NCBI RefSeq assembly: GCF_009017415.1 | Contig: NC_092407.1 | Span: 3,472,001 to 3,536,000 of the forward strand | DNA from: Aspergillus flavus | Lineage: Eukaryota > Ascomycota > Eurotiomycetes > Eurotiales > Aspergillaceae | Direction of reading: 5' to 3' | Length of the DNA: 64,000 nt | Shown here: in pieces, positions 23,464-35,375 of the stretch | How the letters are laid out: each line of letters begins with the position of its first letter | How positions within the stretch are numbered: the first letter of the stretch is position 1 | Made by a program: the position numbers and the translations under genes | The notes under the pieces: model-generated | What the model saw: only the letters and a program-made list of their open reading frames with translations | Database searches by the model: none | Told to the model about the DNA's origin: nothing

Positions 23464-24953
23464 TTAAAACAAAGTCGTCGACTCGTTCCACGGTTCTCGG
23501 TCCGAAAGTAAATCGCGCTGGCCATAGTACTCTCCGACAACCGTAATGATCATATCCAGCATGGCCCGGGTTTGCATGGCGACTTCGACGGCATTATACT
23601 GAGTCTTGGACTCGTCCTTTTGAGCCTCGGGTTCGGACGATTTAGATCCACCGCCTTGCTCAATCTTAGCCTGTAACCGTGCTTTAGCCATTTCTAGCTC
23701 TTCGGCAGGAGGCTCTTGTTCCGCGTCCGGAGATTCTCCAGCAGGATCACTGGTTGCCTCCGCATTCTCCGTCGTTTTCTCCTCCACATGAGGCTGGTCA
23801 TCAACTGGATTCTCATCCTCCGACTCTCCACTCGACGCATTCCCATCCACCCCAGCCGAGCGCTTCTTCTCATTCTCCTCCCGCATTTTCCGCAAGATCT
23901 TCGCAGCGCGTTTTCCCAAGTCCCGAATCTCACCCACCTCCTCAGACGCCAACTGCCCGACATCGCGACACTTGCCCAGTAGACCCCAAGCCCAAGCACC
24001 GATCCGTCGAACACGCTCCGCATCTCCACTCCGTATATTCTCCGACATCAGCTTCGCCATAACTTCCAGCACCCCCAGCACACTATCCATGTCCATGCAC
24101 GCTAACTGCACCGTCTGCGGGTCCACCGCCAACAGGAGACGTCGCCACTCCTTGCGCGCATCTCTCGAGCGTCGCGGCAGACTTATCGGATGCGACTCGT
24201 CCAGTGCCGCTATAGCGGTCGACGGTGGCGTGCATTTTAATATAGACCGGAGGAGCAAGAAGCGGTGGTGTAGAAGATTGTAATAGCCCGATTGCGCATC
24301 CGATTGTGTTGGTTCGGTGGTATCTGGTTGTGTCTTCGAGGTAGTTAGGGGAGCCGCGACGTATACCCCATCCGCGTAGAAACCTTCCTGGGCGATATCT
24401 GTTTTCTTCTTCTCTTCTTCGGGCTGAGGTTCGTTTAGGTCCTGTTCGGTTTCACTTTGTTTGGTCTCCTCGACGGGCGGATCTGTAGGTTGAGGCGCGG
24501 TAAACAGAAAGGGTAGTGAATTCGCCTCTGACCTATTATTCCACAGTAAGGCCAGTATTAGCTCCAGAATCTCGATATAATAGAATCGCATTCATCGCGG
24601 GCTGCAATAAGCAAGATACACGCAGGCGTTTAGCAAGCGGAAAAGTAACAAAAGCAACCGTTATAAACAAGCAAAAAAGTAGTGATGCGAGCTTACCGGA
24701 CCATGCGAAGATATTCCAAGCCGTCCTCTGCTGGACCGTAGAATAGTTCATCGTCGCCGGCTGTGTCGAGACCGGGAAAAGCGCTCTTCTGTCCGTAGAT
24801 CGGGTGGTTCCGAGGACGTTCGTACGGAGTTACGGTTGGTGCCATCTCGTCTTCATCGTCGTCTTCTGCGTAAGAAGGACGGGATCGCTTTGCGTAGGGG
24901 GTCCCGCCAGTATGAGAACTGGGTTGTTTGCGCTTATCGCGTATGCTGGACAT
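23464..24953 (-). CDS. Gemin2/SIP1-like (Brr1-type) spliceosomal snRNP assembly protein
   Basis: Exons 24953-24697 and 24532-23464 (intron 24533-24696, 164 bp, unusually long for this window) give 441 aa. ATG 24953 is the first ATG of the exon; the frame opens further upstream without one. After a basic, Asp/Glu-rich N-terminus comes GPAEDGLEYLRMVRSEA, resembling the Gemin2 segment that contacts SMN. Later, VQLACMDMDSVLGVLEVM and GAWAWGLLGKCRDVGQL with EEVGEIRDLGKRA follow the pattern of the Gemin2 helical domain. An acidic, low-complexity insert (about residues 270-340) is probably disordered. Gemin2 proteins hold Sm proteins during snRNP assembly. Assignment is from motif resemblance, not alignment, hence moderate confidence. 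Confidence 0.7.
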
Positions 24954-25262
24954 GGCCTTTGGTGAGAAGAAGGAAAAGGTAAGATTGAAGATGTTCCTGG
25001 ACTGGGCTCGGCGGACTAAAAAAGAAGTTTGGGAGGTCCCACCGGGAGCTTGGGCCACCTCTAAATCACATTTATATATTTAATGTATTCCAGTGGATTT
25101 AATTTACTGGTTCTACCACCTACGCAAACGAATCTGGCAGCGCTGAACGTGCTAATATAACATGTCGGTCTCATGATCCCATTATCTTTTGTTTTTATCT
25201 CATGCAGGTATAAAGTACTCTTGGTCGTCTATACCAATCTTCTTCCATCCCGTACTAGACGC
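24954..25262. other. Intergenic: promoter of the Gemin2-like gene and 3' UTR of dps1
   Basis: About 310 bp. An open frame continues upstream of the Gemin2-like ATG without a start codon. Nothing else seen. Confidence 0.45.
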
Positions 25263-26997
25263 TTACGGGCGCAGACGCTGAGGGTCACGGGGGAACAAGG
25301 TCGCCAAACGAACGTTGGGCAGACCCAGGAAGAACATGACAATACGGTTCAGACCAAGACCACCACCGGCGTGGGGAGGGCAGCCTTGGCGGAAAGCATT
25401 CAGGTAGTCCTCAAAGCCCTCCTGGTCGGGGTTGATGCCCTTGGCGCGCATCGACTCCATCAGCTCGTTGACGTCGTTAATACGCTGGGCACCGGACATG
25501 ATCTCTTCACCACGCATGAAGAAGTCATACGAGTTGGAGAAGCGGGCATCCTTGGGGTCGGCCTTGGTGTAGAAGGGGCGCACGGCCATGGGGAACTTGT
25601 CCAGGACGTAGAAATCAGTGTCGTACTTCTCGCGAATGATCTGGCCAAGCTGCTTCTCCATAGCCGTGCTGAAGTCGTTCTCAAATCGTTCCTGCTCGGA
25701 GACGTCGACACCGGCCTCCTTCAACAGAGCGACACCGTCCATGTAGTTCAAGCGCAGGGCCTTGCCGTCCTTGGGAAGCTTGAAGTCGCCAGCCTTGGGG
25801 TAGGACTTCTGGATAACAGCGATCTGATCCTTGTAGCGCTCCTTAAGCTGGGTAAGAATGAAGACGAGGAGGTCTTCGGCGAAATCCAAGACCTCATGGT
25901 AGTGGCCGTGGAAGGTCTTCTCGAAATCAAGACCGGAGAACTAGAATAGACTCGGTTAGCTATGTTAAGAAGAGCCATATCAGGTGTTGTTGCTGCCGTA
26001 CCTCAGTCAAATGTCTGTGGGTGTTGCTGTCCTCCGCACGGAAAACGGGAGCAATCTCGAACACGCTTTCCATGTCACCGGCGATACACATCTGCTTGTA
26101 CAGCTGTGGGCTCTGGGCCAAGTATCCGTTCCTCTTGAAGTACTTGACCTCGAAAACGTTACTGCCACCTTCCGTAGCGGAAGAAACCAGCTTAGGAGTG
26201 AAGATCCACCGCGAGCCGCTCTTGATCATGTACTCTGCGAATAACTCTGCAACGCCGCTCGAGATCCAAGTAATAGCCTGGCTAGTCTCAGTCTGCAGAT
26301 CGAGGACACGGTTGTCAAGACGGGTCTTAAGAGTGACGATGGGGACGCCATCAGCGTCAACCTCGTTGCCCTCCTCGGTGGTCTCCGGAGGCGGTCTCTC
26401 GGCATCCTTGACCTGCATAGGAAGCTGTTGAGCGGCCTCAGCAATCGTGTAGACCTTGCGGATGTGCAGTTCATGGTTGTTAAGTGTAGCCGAGGCAATG
26501 GGCACCTGGGGCTTCTTGACGACACCAGTAACCTGGACAATGGAGTTGACGTTCAGTCCACCGGTGTACTTGACCATCTGTCTCGAGATGGGCTCCGCAG
26601 CGGCAATAACAGCCTGCACCTTCTTGCCCTGCTGTCTGAGCATCAGGAAGGCCAGCTTGGCACTCTGAACACGGGCATTGTCCACACGAGCGACCACGGT
26701 GATCTCCTTCTCGTAGTGGTCATCGGTAATATCATCGAACTTCGTGGTGGGGAGGACGTCTTCGGATTCGGGGATCTTGCCGTAGAGATCCTTTGCGGTG
26801 TCGTTGGCCTCAGCAGCGGCGGCCTGAGCCTTCTCCTGGGCGGCGCGCGCAGCAGCTTTCTCGGCCTTGGCCTTCTCCTTTGCGGCCTTCTTCGCAGCGT
26901 TCTTGCTGGCGCTCTTGCTCTGCTCCGCACCCTCCGCGGGGGCCGCGGCGGGGGTCTCCTCGGGCTTAGGGCGAGTGGGCAATTCGGAGTCCGCCAT
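25263..26997 (-). CDS. dps1: Cytosolic aspartyl-tRNA synthetase
   Basis: Exons 26997-26002 and 25940-25263 (intron 25941-26001, phase 0) give 557 aa, the length of yeast Dps1. A Lys/Ala-rich helical N-terminal extension (about residues 25-70), typical of eukaryotic AspRS and used for tRNA binding, precedes the OB-fold anticodon-binding domain (about 95-200) and the class II catalytic core. Motif 2 is FRAEDSNTHRHLTE (Arg contacts ATP) and motif 3 is GGGLGLNRIVMFFLG. It charges tRNA-Asp in the cytosol. Long antisense frames over it are artefacts of strong codon bias. A TGACTCA element lies 99 bp upstream of the ATG, fitting Gcn4/CpcA control of aminoacyl-tRNA synthesis. Confidence 0.97.
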
Positions 26998-27543
26998 GAT
27001 TAGTTGCACGAATTGTTCCTTGAGAAAGAAGGCGATAAGGGGAAGTCAACAATCAACCGATGACGGCGTGAGCTTTGCAACCTCAATCAATACTTTGAGT
27101 CACCCCACCGCATGGAGGCAACCCTAAGCCCTATGAGGGGCTGTGTCACATGATTTGGGCCGCCAGGGTTGCGCCTCAGGCACCAAAGGATGCGGAGTAA
27201 GCTAACAGTGGATATCGCTGGAGAGATTTAGCCCTAATGCTTGTTGTATCTAATTTCGAAGTTCTATATAGGAAAGCAACCCCTCGTATGTGTCTAGCTA
27301 ATTAAACGGCCGCGCCAAAGCTGAGGATAAGAGCTGCAATAGTCTCGATCTCGTTAGGAAAACATGATTGAACGGATGGAATGATATGGTATCTATATGC
27401 ATTCAACAGCATGTAAAGTTTCAAGGTAAGTTTAAGGAGGAGTAGCTGACGATCTTGTCTACATGCTCAGGCATTTACTGCTGCAGCATTAGTCAGTAGA
27501 TCGTGGTTCGCGAAAATATGGCCGCCTCTGTATGATGTCTTTA
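26998..27543. other. Intergenic: dps1 promoter and 3' end of the HAD phosphatase gene
   Basis: About 550 bp. Contains a TGACTCA element (27096-27102, minus orientation) near dps1. The rest shows no gene. Confidence 0.45.
27096..27102 (-). promoter_or_regulatory. TGACTCA, candidate CpcA/Gcn4 site in front of dps1
   Basis: Perfect 7-mer (TGAGTCA on plus) at 99 bp from the AspRS start. In fungi many amino-acid biosynthesis and aminoacyl-tRNA synthetase genes are under general amino acid control through this element, so context supports function. Confidence 0.4.
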
Positions 27544-28877
27544 CTACCACTGAGAGGATTTCAAGCCATATTCAACAGCCTTCTTCACATTGTCGTGGAT
27601 GGACTCCGGTGTCCATGTAGGTTCCCCTCCACTGTAGACTCCAGTCCGCACGAGAAGCGAATGCCAATTGCTGCCATAAGGGCTCCTATATGTATTGGCG
27701 CCCTGGATATCGGATTCTGGGTTGTCTCCGATCATGTATACGTTTCGTAGAGGTATGTTAGCCTCTGCGCCAAAAACGCGGGAACGGTTCCGTAAAAGCT
27801 GATTCTCTGCAAATTCATAAGTTCCCTGGTACGGTTTCCCGATAACTATTTTCTTCAGCTCAACGCCTTTGCTCGGGCCACCAGTCGTCGCAGCCCAAGT
27901 ACCTTCCAGCGCTTCCCGGAATCCACCCTGGCCGAGACGCGGGAGATGGTAGGCTGCAGCCCACCACAGATCGGGATTCGAGAAGTAGAGAGGTGGCTGA
28001 CCATCTTGCTGGTAACCCCGGTTCGGCAAGTCAGACCGTCCGTTCTTCTCTGAGAGAGTACCAAGGACACCCTGAGACGAAAGTAGGAAATCCATAATTA
28101 TTTGCGCATCCAGAGCCCAGTCACGCGGGTCATTGTAAACAAAGATGGCGTCAACCTTAAGGCCCTTGGTCGGATCTTTAGGATCCTGGGGGTTCGGCAG
28201 GGGTCTGGCAAATGATTTATAGTAGTCCTTGAACACATTCGAGAAAGGCCAAATGGTCGGGTTGGCCATGATGATATCACCGGGTGTGATCACGTTTTTG
28301 AAGCCGTACCTGGAGGTTGTATCAGAATTGCGCCTTGTCGGTGTTATTCTGGTGCACACAAGTACCGTACCTCTCTGCAACTTGTCGACAGCGGTCGCCA
28401 TCGCCTCCGACTACTAGCACGCACTTGTTCTCGAGAGAGCTCTGCTCGTCCGGTCCGCGTACGAGCTCCGCGAACGGGGAATGGCTCTGGACAATCACCG
28501 AGGGATCCAATGGCAACTGAAGTTTCTCACTGATTTCGGCCACTCTCTCCGTCTCATGTTTCCCACCGCCATTTGTCAACAGAATGAAGGGAATACCCTG
28601 TTCCTTGAGGAGAGCTAATGACTCCGCGGCGCCGGGGATGGGCTTGGAGGATCTGAGAAGGACACCATCGATACTGGTCACATAATTAGACAATTAAGCT
28701 GAGGCGGAGCTCAGAGGCTGAGTATACCTACTCGAAGGCAAAGGCAAAGTCTGGGACCCGAGGCGGGGAGGTGGTTGTCGTTTGAACGAATCGGCGACCT
28801 GCACCGGTCTCCAAGAACGAACGAGTGGCCGCGCGATGAAGGAGGCCGAAGGACCGATAGAGCCCGTGAGGCCGCAT
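27544..28877 (-). CDS. CECR5-like HAD-superfamily (class IIA) hydrolase, probably mitochondrial
   Basis: Exons 28877-28732, 28673-28371, 28309-27544 (introns 59 and 61 bp, phases 2 and 2) give 404 aa. The first 45 residues are rich in Arg, Leu, Ser and Thr with almost no acid (HRAATRSFLETGAGRRF), like a mitochondrial presequence. The nucleophile motif DIDGVLLRS is assembled across the first intron (GA + TATCGAT). ILLTNGGGK is motif II, the C-terminal block has KPYQGTYEFAENQL, and MIGDNPESDIQGAN is motif IV. Class IIA caps and this length match the TIGR01456/CECR5 group, sugar-phosphate or nucleotidase-like phosphatases of uncertain substrate. Family firm; substrate unknown. Confidence 0.88.
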
Positions 28878-29148
28878 TCTGGACAATAATCAATGAGATA
28901 GAGCGATGGAAAGAGGGAACTATAATTTGGAGGAGTGGAATCTCACTCGATGGGAGATGCGGAGGAGTCCAGCTTATTGTTTACTCGGAGCTTCGAGAAC
29001 TGGTGACCGTCGGCAATTTATCTCCTTATCGGCCACCGACCCCATGATATCATTAAATTATTTATTTAGTCTCCTGTCTCTCCCACACACCAACTCCACT
29101 TCCACCACCAAAGATCGGCTGCAGACAACCTTACCATGGAAATCAGTG

Positions 29149-30339
29149 ATGCACCCTTCTCGCCATATTCATCTTCCCACGGAAGTCGTTGTGCAGATCG
29201 TTTCCTACATCGACGGCAATGAACTCGATCGCCAACGGACTCTCCATGCCTGCTGTTTGGTATCACACCAATGGTACTCCGCCGCCATCGCACCCCTCTA
29301 TGAAAGGCCTCGAGTAGACTCCGGAGTCTCCTTCCAGAGGTTCACGGAAACCATCAGTCCGCCAATCAATGCACGGAAGAACAAACTGAATCTCGGTAGT
29401 TTCGTGCATCGATTAAACCTAAGCCACCTCGTCCACCATAGCTCCAACAGCCTCACATCGAGACTACTGGGCCGAATCAAGGAAAACCTAGAAGTATTCG
29501 TCGCTCCAACCCTTACCTTCTCGTACGTATACCTGTATATATAAACAAGAAGATAACTAACACTCCACTCCAGCATAAGCAGCCTCCCAGCGCTATCAAA
29601 ATGCACCAACCTTCGAAGCCTCGACCTCGGACTCGTCCAAGAAGCAATCCCCTTCCCCAACCTCAAACAGGCCATAAGCCGCCTCCACAAACTCGTCACC
29701 CTTCGCCTCCCACAATCAACCATCCTGACCGACTCCGAATCTACTAAAGTACCATGGCCCCCCGCCCTCCGCCGTCTCCAGATAAGCGGACGCTTCAACC
29801 CCCTCCTAATCCCCACCTTCTCCTGGCCTCCAGCGCTCACCAGTCTAACACTGAAAAATTGCTCCGAGCTCTCCGTCTCAAACCTGAGCAGCCTCATGAG
29901 TAGTCCGCAACTAGGCGAAAGCCTTCAACGTCTCACCATCTCCGGCTCAAACCGCGGTCTAACCCCGGAATCCATCAACGCTATACCCGCCTTCCTACCC
30001 AATTTGAACTTTCTAAGTGTACCGGGCGACATGGTGGAAGACTCATTCTTCATCATCCTGTGCCACGTGTCCCCGCCGTTGGCGCTAGAAGTACTAGAAT
30101 TCGGGTTTCCGTGCAATGACCTTAAGTTAAGCTTCGAGACGAAGACGCTGATAAGTGCCCTCGATACCGGGCTGGCAAGTCTTCGCTCTGTCGGGTTTCT
30201 GGAGGATCTGGTCTCAGACGAGCGCTGGGAAGAGGATGAGGAAATCGATAAAGCTCTCCAGGAACGGGTTAAGCATCGTGGTTCTCAGCCTGGGGCAGAG
30301 AGCCGGGATGATGAGGAGGCGGGTGTCTATTATATCTGA
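29149..30339 (+). CDS. F-box protein with leucine-rich-like repeats
   Basis: Exons 29149-29522 and 29574-30339 (intron 29523-29573, phase 2) give 379 aa. The upstream ATG at 29135 runs into a stop and is not used. The N-terminus (HLPTEVVVQIVSYIDGNELDRQRTL, residues about 8-32, read here as HLPTEVVVQIVSYID then GNELDRQRTL) and CLVSHQWYSAAIAPLYERP form an F-box. The remainder has irregular Leu-rich strands (LRSLDLGLV, LVTLRLPQS, LQRLTISG, LNFLSVPG), then a short acidic tail. F-box proteins recruit substrates to SCF ubiquitin ligases through Skp1; the substrate is unknown. Such genes are numerous and fast-evolving in filamentous fungi. Divergent from the HAD gene, 271 bp apart. Confidence 0.8.
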
Positions 30340-30852
30340 ATTTATTCGCACATTGCACGATATGCATATATGTCCAACTACGATTTTATGACTAGACCAA
30401 GACAAAAGTTCCAAATTTAGCGTTTTGAAAGATCGTTGCCGGAAGTACTACCAGTCTCTTGTTCTATATGAGTTATAAGGGCTCAGGAGGTCCAGGTTAA
30501 CTTGTTGTCATGATCCCAAAGCCAAGGATTCAAGTAGCGTTATCTGAACAATTCAACATGGATCACACCGCTTTTGACAACTACACTAAAGGCTATGAGA
30601 TGGAATCGTCACGAAAAACAGCAAGGAAACATGATCAGAAGTATGAAATAGAAGACCAGTTTAGACACCTACAAAAAAGGGGGGTAAAGGGGATAGAAGA
30701 AAAAAAAGCCATCATATCTAGCTTGACATCTGGATTATCAAAAATTGGGAAAAGAACAAACAAAACAAGTCCGATCTCATAATGCAGGACTCGTTGCAGG
30801 GTACGCCTCCTGACATGACAACCTCCTCCATTACCATTTACAATTTACAACC
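30340..30852. other. Intergenic between convergent genes
   Basis: About 510 bp of 3' UTR sequence of the F-box and gamma-COP genes. A 90-codon frame at 30510-30782 is Lys-rich with A-runs and shows no family resemblance; not called. Confidence 0.45.
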
Positions 30853-33800
30853 TTAGGAAAGGGATGCAATCACAGCCGGTGCGACGCCTTCTTCCTCCGC
30901 CCGCACGGTAATCTTCGTCGTGACACCGGTCTTGCTGGAGAATGCCATCTTGATCAGGGCTGCAACCCGGCCACCTGATACCGTCTTTCCAAAGAGCTTG
31001 AGCGTGTGTGTGCTGTTGCTGAGGGCCACATCAGTTCCCTCAAGAGGTTGCAAAGATAGCGCGGAGATTAATTGTTCGGTGGCATCTGTGATATGCTTAG
31101 TACTTGGCGCTTGACAAAACTGGCTAGGAAATGGCTTACCTGATATGCCCTTCATGTTGCTAAGTTGCAGAGTTTCGCTCTCTTCCTCTCCGTTTGCACC
31201 AGTTTGCTCCCAGACATGGTCGAAGCTGCCAGCAAAAGTGGGAATAACGTAATCGCTGCCTGTGAGCTCCAGATCCTCGACCTGGTACTCGTCCTCATAT
31301 CCGCTGTCCTCAGGCTCACCAGTCGTAGGATCGATCTCCTTGCTGGTGAACTTCAGAATATTCGTAAATGATGTGACTGGTACGCTGTTCTCGCCAGCAA
31401 GTTTCTTGAACGTAACATATACAATTCCGGGCTCATTCGTAGCAAGCTTGGGGGCGGGCACAATGAACTCTTCTTCCAAAACATCTTCTTCGGAGGGCGT
31501 CGCAACAACAGTGACATCTTCTAGAACAGTATCTGGCAGAGTGTTCTTGATATCGTACTGCACCACAATGTGTTCCTTGAAGACATGCTTGACCGCCGTG
31601 ACGACGTACTCAGTTTCGCTTTCGGTAAGCTCGACGGGAACAGAAGATTTGAGCAAAGTGCCGTACTCCTTGAGCTCTGGAATCCGCATAAGCTCCTCGG
31701 CGTACTTCTGGGTGGCAGCAACGGTGGCAGCTTCGGCAACACCATTGGCCTTGCTCTTCGGGGGACCGGTGGATGGAGCCTTGAGTGTGGGGGTTGCAGT
31801 CGTGAGTTTCTTGGTCCGTTCTTCGGCCAGGGCTTGCTCTTGAGTAACAACCGGGACTGTAGAGACGTCGAAGGCCGCGGCAAACGTTTCTTTCTCTGTC
31901 GATGTCACATACATCACGAGCTGGTGCTCGAATGTGGAAAGAGAGTACATCGAGTCTAGATCCGTCAGCAAACACTACAGGCCAGATAGGTTTCATCCGC
32001 TAAGCTTACCGTTCTTGAGGAAAAGCGACGCTGTCTCGTCCTCCTCGGCCATGAGACGGAGGTTGAGAGCAGCACGATCACGCACTTCATCATCAGTGTC
32101 ATCAAGACAGCGCGTGAGAAGTACAGAAACGCTTGACTTCACTTCTGGGTCTTTCTGTCCAACGCCAAACTTGGCCAAGGCCGTCACAGCAGCAGCTCGT
32201 ACGATTGCATTCTCCAAGACGACTCGATTGTAAATATAGCGAATGTACTTGGTAGGATGGGAAGTCTTTGGGCCTTCTACACCAAGAAGGTGCAGAACCC
32301 GAACGGACAATTTGGTGAATTCACAGTCTTCAATGAACTCACAGAGGTGGGCGAGAGCTGATTTCCGTTAGCAATACGAAATTCTCAAAGGGTGCGAGAA
32401 AGCCTACCATCTTCCCTACTCTCGGGAACGAATTTGATCAAATCAAACATGCTCTCGACAACGCTCCGCTTAAACTCATATCCACCCTCATCCCGCAGAA
32501 TGCCGCTAAGGAATGCAAGCATGCCGGCCTGCTTGCTGGGGAACTTCAGACACAACGTGCGAATAGCCTCAACAATAGTAATCTTGAACTCGTCGGTAAT
32601 ATCAGCCATGAAGCCAGAGATCTGCTTCATCAGACGGTCGACACTGGCCTCGTTGCCAGTCTTGAGCAGCGTGGTAATAGCGAAGGTAGCAATGGAGCGG
32701 TTGGAGTTCGAGATCAACGACTCGATGTCAGGGTTGCAGACGTTCACCACATGGGGCTTGAATGTTGCGAAGTTATGGAGGATGCGGATAGCTGCGAACT
32801 TGGTGATCGCCCGTGGCGATGACAAGAACAATTGCAGGACATGGACAGCTTGAGAGGCCTCGGCATCGGTAACATCCCTCATATCGCAAATAGCCTTTGC
32901 CGCCTCGAAGTTGACCATTTCGTGCTTGTGTCGAAGCCAACCATCAAGCATCTGCATCATAGGCTTTCTCAAGCTCTGGTCTTCTTCTGCCAACTTCGCT
33001 GCTAACCGCACCAGCAGGACCAGGGCAGCCGGGCTCTTGATCACACCAGCAGCACCATACTGCTGAACCATCTTCACAAGAGCCATACGATCGTGCGAGC
33101 GCATCTGATAGAGAAGGCCAATTGCGTGGTATTGTGTCATGAAGTTCGACTGCGAGATGGCATGGGTAGAGCTGCCGCCAAACCCAAGGAATCCAGTCGA
33201 TTGCTTTCCGGACGATGCTGCTTCCTGTGTTTCACTCTGCCATCTGCGGACAACATCACGGGCGATCGGGAGGAGGTGGTACGAAGAGACCAGGGCGGCG
33301 GAGGAGACCGAGGGGGTCTTGTCAACAATTGCGGTCTTGATCAAGCGTTCAATGCCTTGCACAGTCGTGGCCTTTTCCAACAACAATTAGCTCACACTCA
33401 GCGATGGGAAGGTTGGCAATGCGCTTACATCAATGATGCGGCACAGAGCACGGATAGCGTTCGCCCGGTAGAGCACATCGCTACCGACAGCGGTGTCTTT
33501 CATGATAATGCTCGTCGACATGATAACATCCTCCGCAGTGTTGGCAAGCTCTTTCAGGACAAGATATACCATTTGCCGCAGCGATGGGTCTTTGTTCTGG
33601 AACAATTTCGAAATACCGAAAAACAGCGTCGTCGCCTCGTTCGTGGGGAATTGCTCCCCGGTGAAAAGGAGGACCGCAATCTTGGTCAGAAGGGTACGAC
33701 ATTGTCGCGGAGAGATCGGTGAGGTGTTGAACAATCGGGCTAGAAGCAGATAAATAAGGAAGATTAGTCCACAAGGACCCTGTACACTCAATGCGACTTC

Positions 33801-33904
33801 GGGAGGATTGTTTGTGATAGTCCCTTACCATCTTGGAAGACGGAGGTCCGATCCAGCTTGATCATAGTCTGGTCGGCGTCCTCATCTTTCTTCATGTAGC
33901 TCAT
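30853..33904 (-). CDS. sec21: Coatomer gamma subunit (gamma-COP)
   Basis: Six exons on the minus strand: 33904-33829, 33739-33429, 33371-32408, 32357-32010, 31955-31140, 31085-30853, total 915 aa (yeast 935). It starts [20 protein letters not shown]; the first two thirds are alpha-helical adaptin-N repeats ([51 protein letters not shown]). A Pro/Thr/Lys-rich hinge leads to the gamma-COP appendage (beta-sandwich then platform). Gamma-COP is one of the seven COPI coat subunits; the coat returns cargo from Golgi to ER, and this subunit binds Arf1, ArfGAP and dilysine cargo. Phases close at all five introns. Identification is firm. Confidence 0.95.
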
Positions 33905-34442
33905 GATGGCGGGCTGCGGTAATTGCAGCAGCTGAGACTCTCTATCTCACACTCTGTATATGGGAACTAGACCCCGTTGAAGTGACGTCGGAGTAAATGA
34001 TCGAGTAAGGGCGGGTCAGGTCCCAATGTTTAGTTGTAGTGCAGGCGGTGAAACAGCGATTAGCGCACCCTCATTATCTTCTAGGAGAAACAGGGGAACG
34101 GGGAGGGAGCGGTAATGGGGACGAGGTTGAGTGGAGGATATGCGAAACCCGTCCCAGGGAAGAATGAATGGATGTTCTGCCAAAGCGTCGGACGAGGAGG
34201 TCCAGATGGCATCCAACAATCTCCAGGTGGCCTTAGTCTACTTAGTCCTTCCGCGTCTGTGGGCTTAAAGCCACCGTGGCTGACACTGCAAACCATGCAA
34301 ACATGCGGCATGCATCATCACCGTTTTGAGATCGTAAATATATGGTTGACTGATACTTCTTTCTACTCACTTGGTTTGCCTCTTTTTTCTGACTAGATAT
34401 TCTCTATTCCAATCATCGTGCCCTGCCATACATTGTTCCACC
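33905..34442. other. Divergent intergenic region: promoters of sec21 and the phosducin-like gene
   Basis: About 540 bp between head-to-head genes. Short open frames on both strands have no protein-like character. Confidence 0.45.
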
Positions 34443-35375
34443 ATGCAAGTTGAAGTCAACCCCAACGAAGATACAGAATGGTCCGCCTCTGCGTCCCCAC
34501 CATATTCCCACCCCATACAATCTTAATACTCACCCCGCCGCAGGAACGATATTCTCCGCAAACACGGAGTTATCCCGGAGAAGCCTCAGGACCCTGAACC
34601 TCTCATTCAAGAGGCCCTTGTTGAGGCAGAGCGCAAAGCCTACGAGAACCGACTAGAAGATAAAGATTTGGACGAACTAGATGAGCTCGAGGACGAAGAG
34701 GATGAAGAGTTCCTTGAACAATATCGGTATGGCGCCGCCGACGTTTGCGGGCTTCATTTGGGCCAAATCCGATCGCTAATAATAAATGCAGAAAGCAACG
34801 TCTTGCAGAGCTCTCTACGCTCCAGAAAACCAGTCTATACAACCAAGTTTACCCTCTTCAGAAGGTCGACTATGGAAGAGAGGTGACTGAGGCATCCAAT
34901 AACGCCTTTGTACTTGTGCATCTGTCCTCGTCTTCGAGTGGCAATGTTGAGTCGCAGCGCTTGACGGAGCTATGGCGGCAGTTAGCTACTAAGTTTGGCG
35001 ACATCAAGTTCTGCGAGATTCGCGGCAATATGTGCATTGAAGGGTATCCGGAGAGAAACACTCCAACAATCCTAGTGTATAAAGATGGCGAGATAAGAAG
35101 ACAGCTCGTAACACTCAGGGAACTGAAGGGCCCTAGGACGACGATTGAAGGTAAATTCAACCCCTTATTCATCATTGGAGAGCAAAGCTCTATATGGTGT
35201 CAAAGTCTCGGTATTAATTTCTACCTCGATAGATCTCGAAAGGATGCTCCTAGACTTAGGCGCCCTCAAGGAGAGTGATGTGCGTTTGAAGAAGCGGTCC
35301 GACGACTCAGATGACGTTCGTCCATCGAAGATAAAACAGTCCCGGGTAGACGATGACGATGACGACTGGGACTGA
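34443..35375 (+). CDS. Phosducin-like protein (Plp2/PDCL3 type, thioredoxin-like fold)
   Basis: Exons 34443-34480, 34544-34726, 34792-35150, 35233-35375 (introns 63, 65 and 82 bp) give 240 aa. The first exon encodes only 12 residues plus two bases and is joined as DTEWNDILRKHGVIP, the hallmark N-terminus of this family. An acidic helix (DELDELEDEEDEEF) precedes the thioredoxin-like domain (VLVHLSSSS, ...KFCEIRGNMCIEGYPERNTP, TILVYKDGE); the C-terminus is Asp-rich, ending DDWD. It lacks a CxxC redox motif, as expected. Family members are cofactors of the CCT/TRiC chaperonin, helping to fold actin, tubulin and G-beta proteins in the cytosol. Plp1 versus Plp2 is not resolved. Confidence 0.85.

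Noticed and set aside
25173..25949. 258-codon plus-strand frame
   Set aside because: Lies antisense to the catalytic exon of AspRS; Leu/Val-rich composition is a by-product of codon bias.
26428..27003. 191-codon plus-strand frame
   Set aside because: Antisense to the N-terminal exon of AspRS; no independent evidence.
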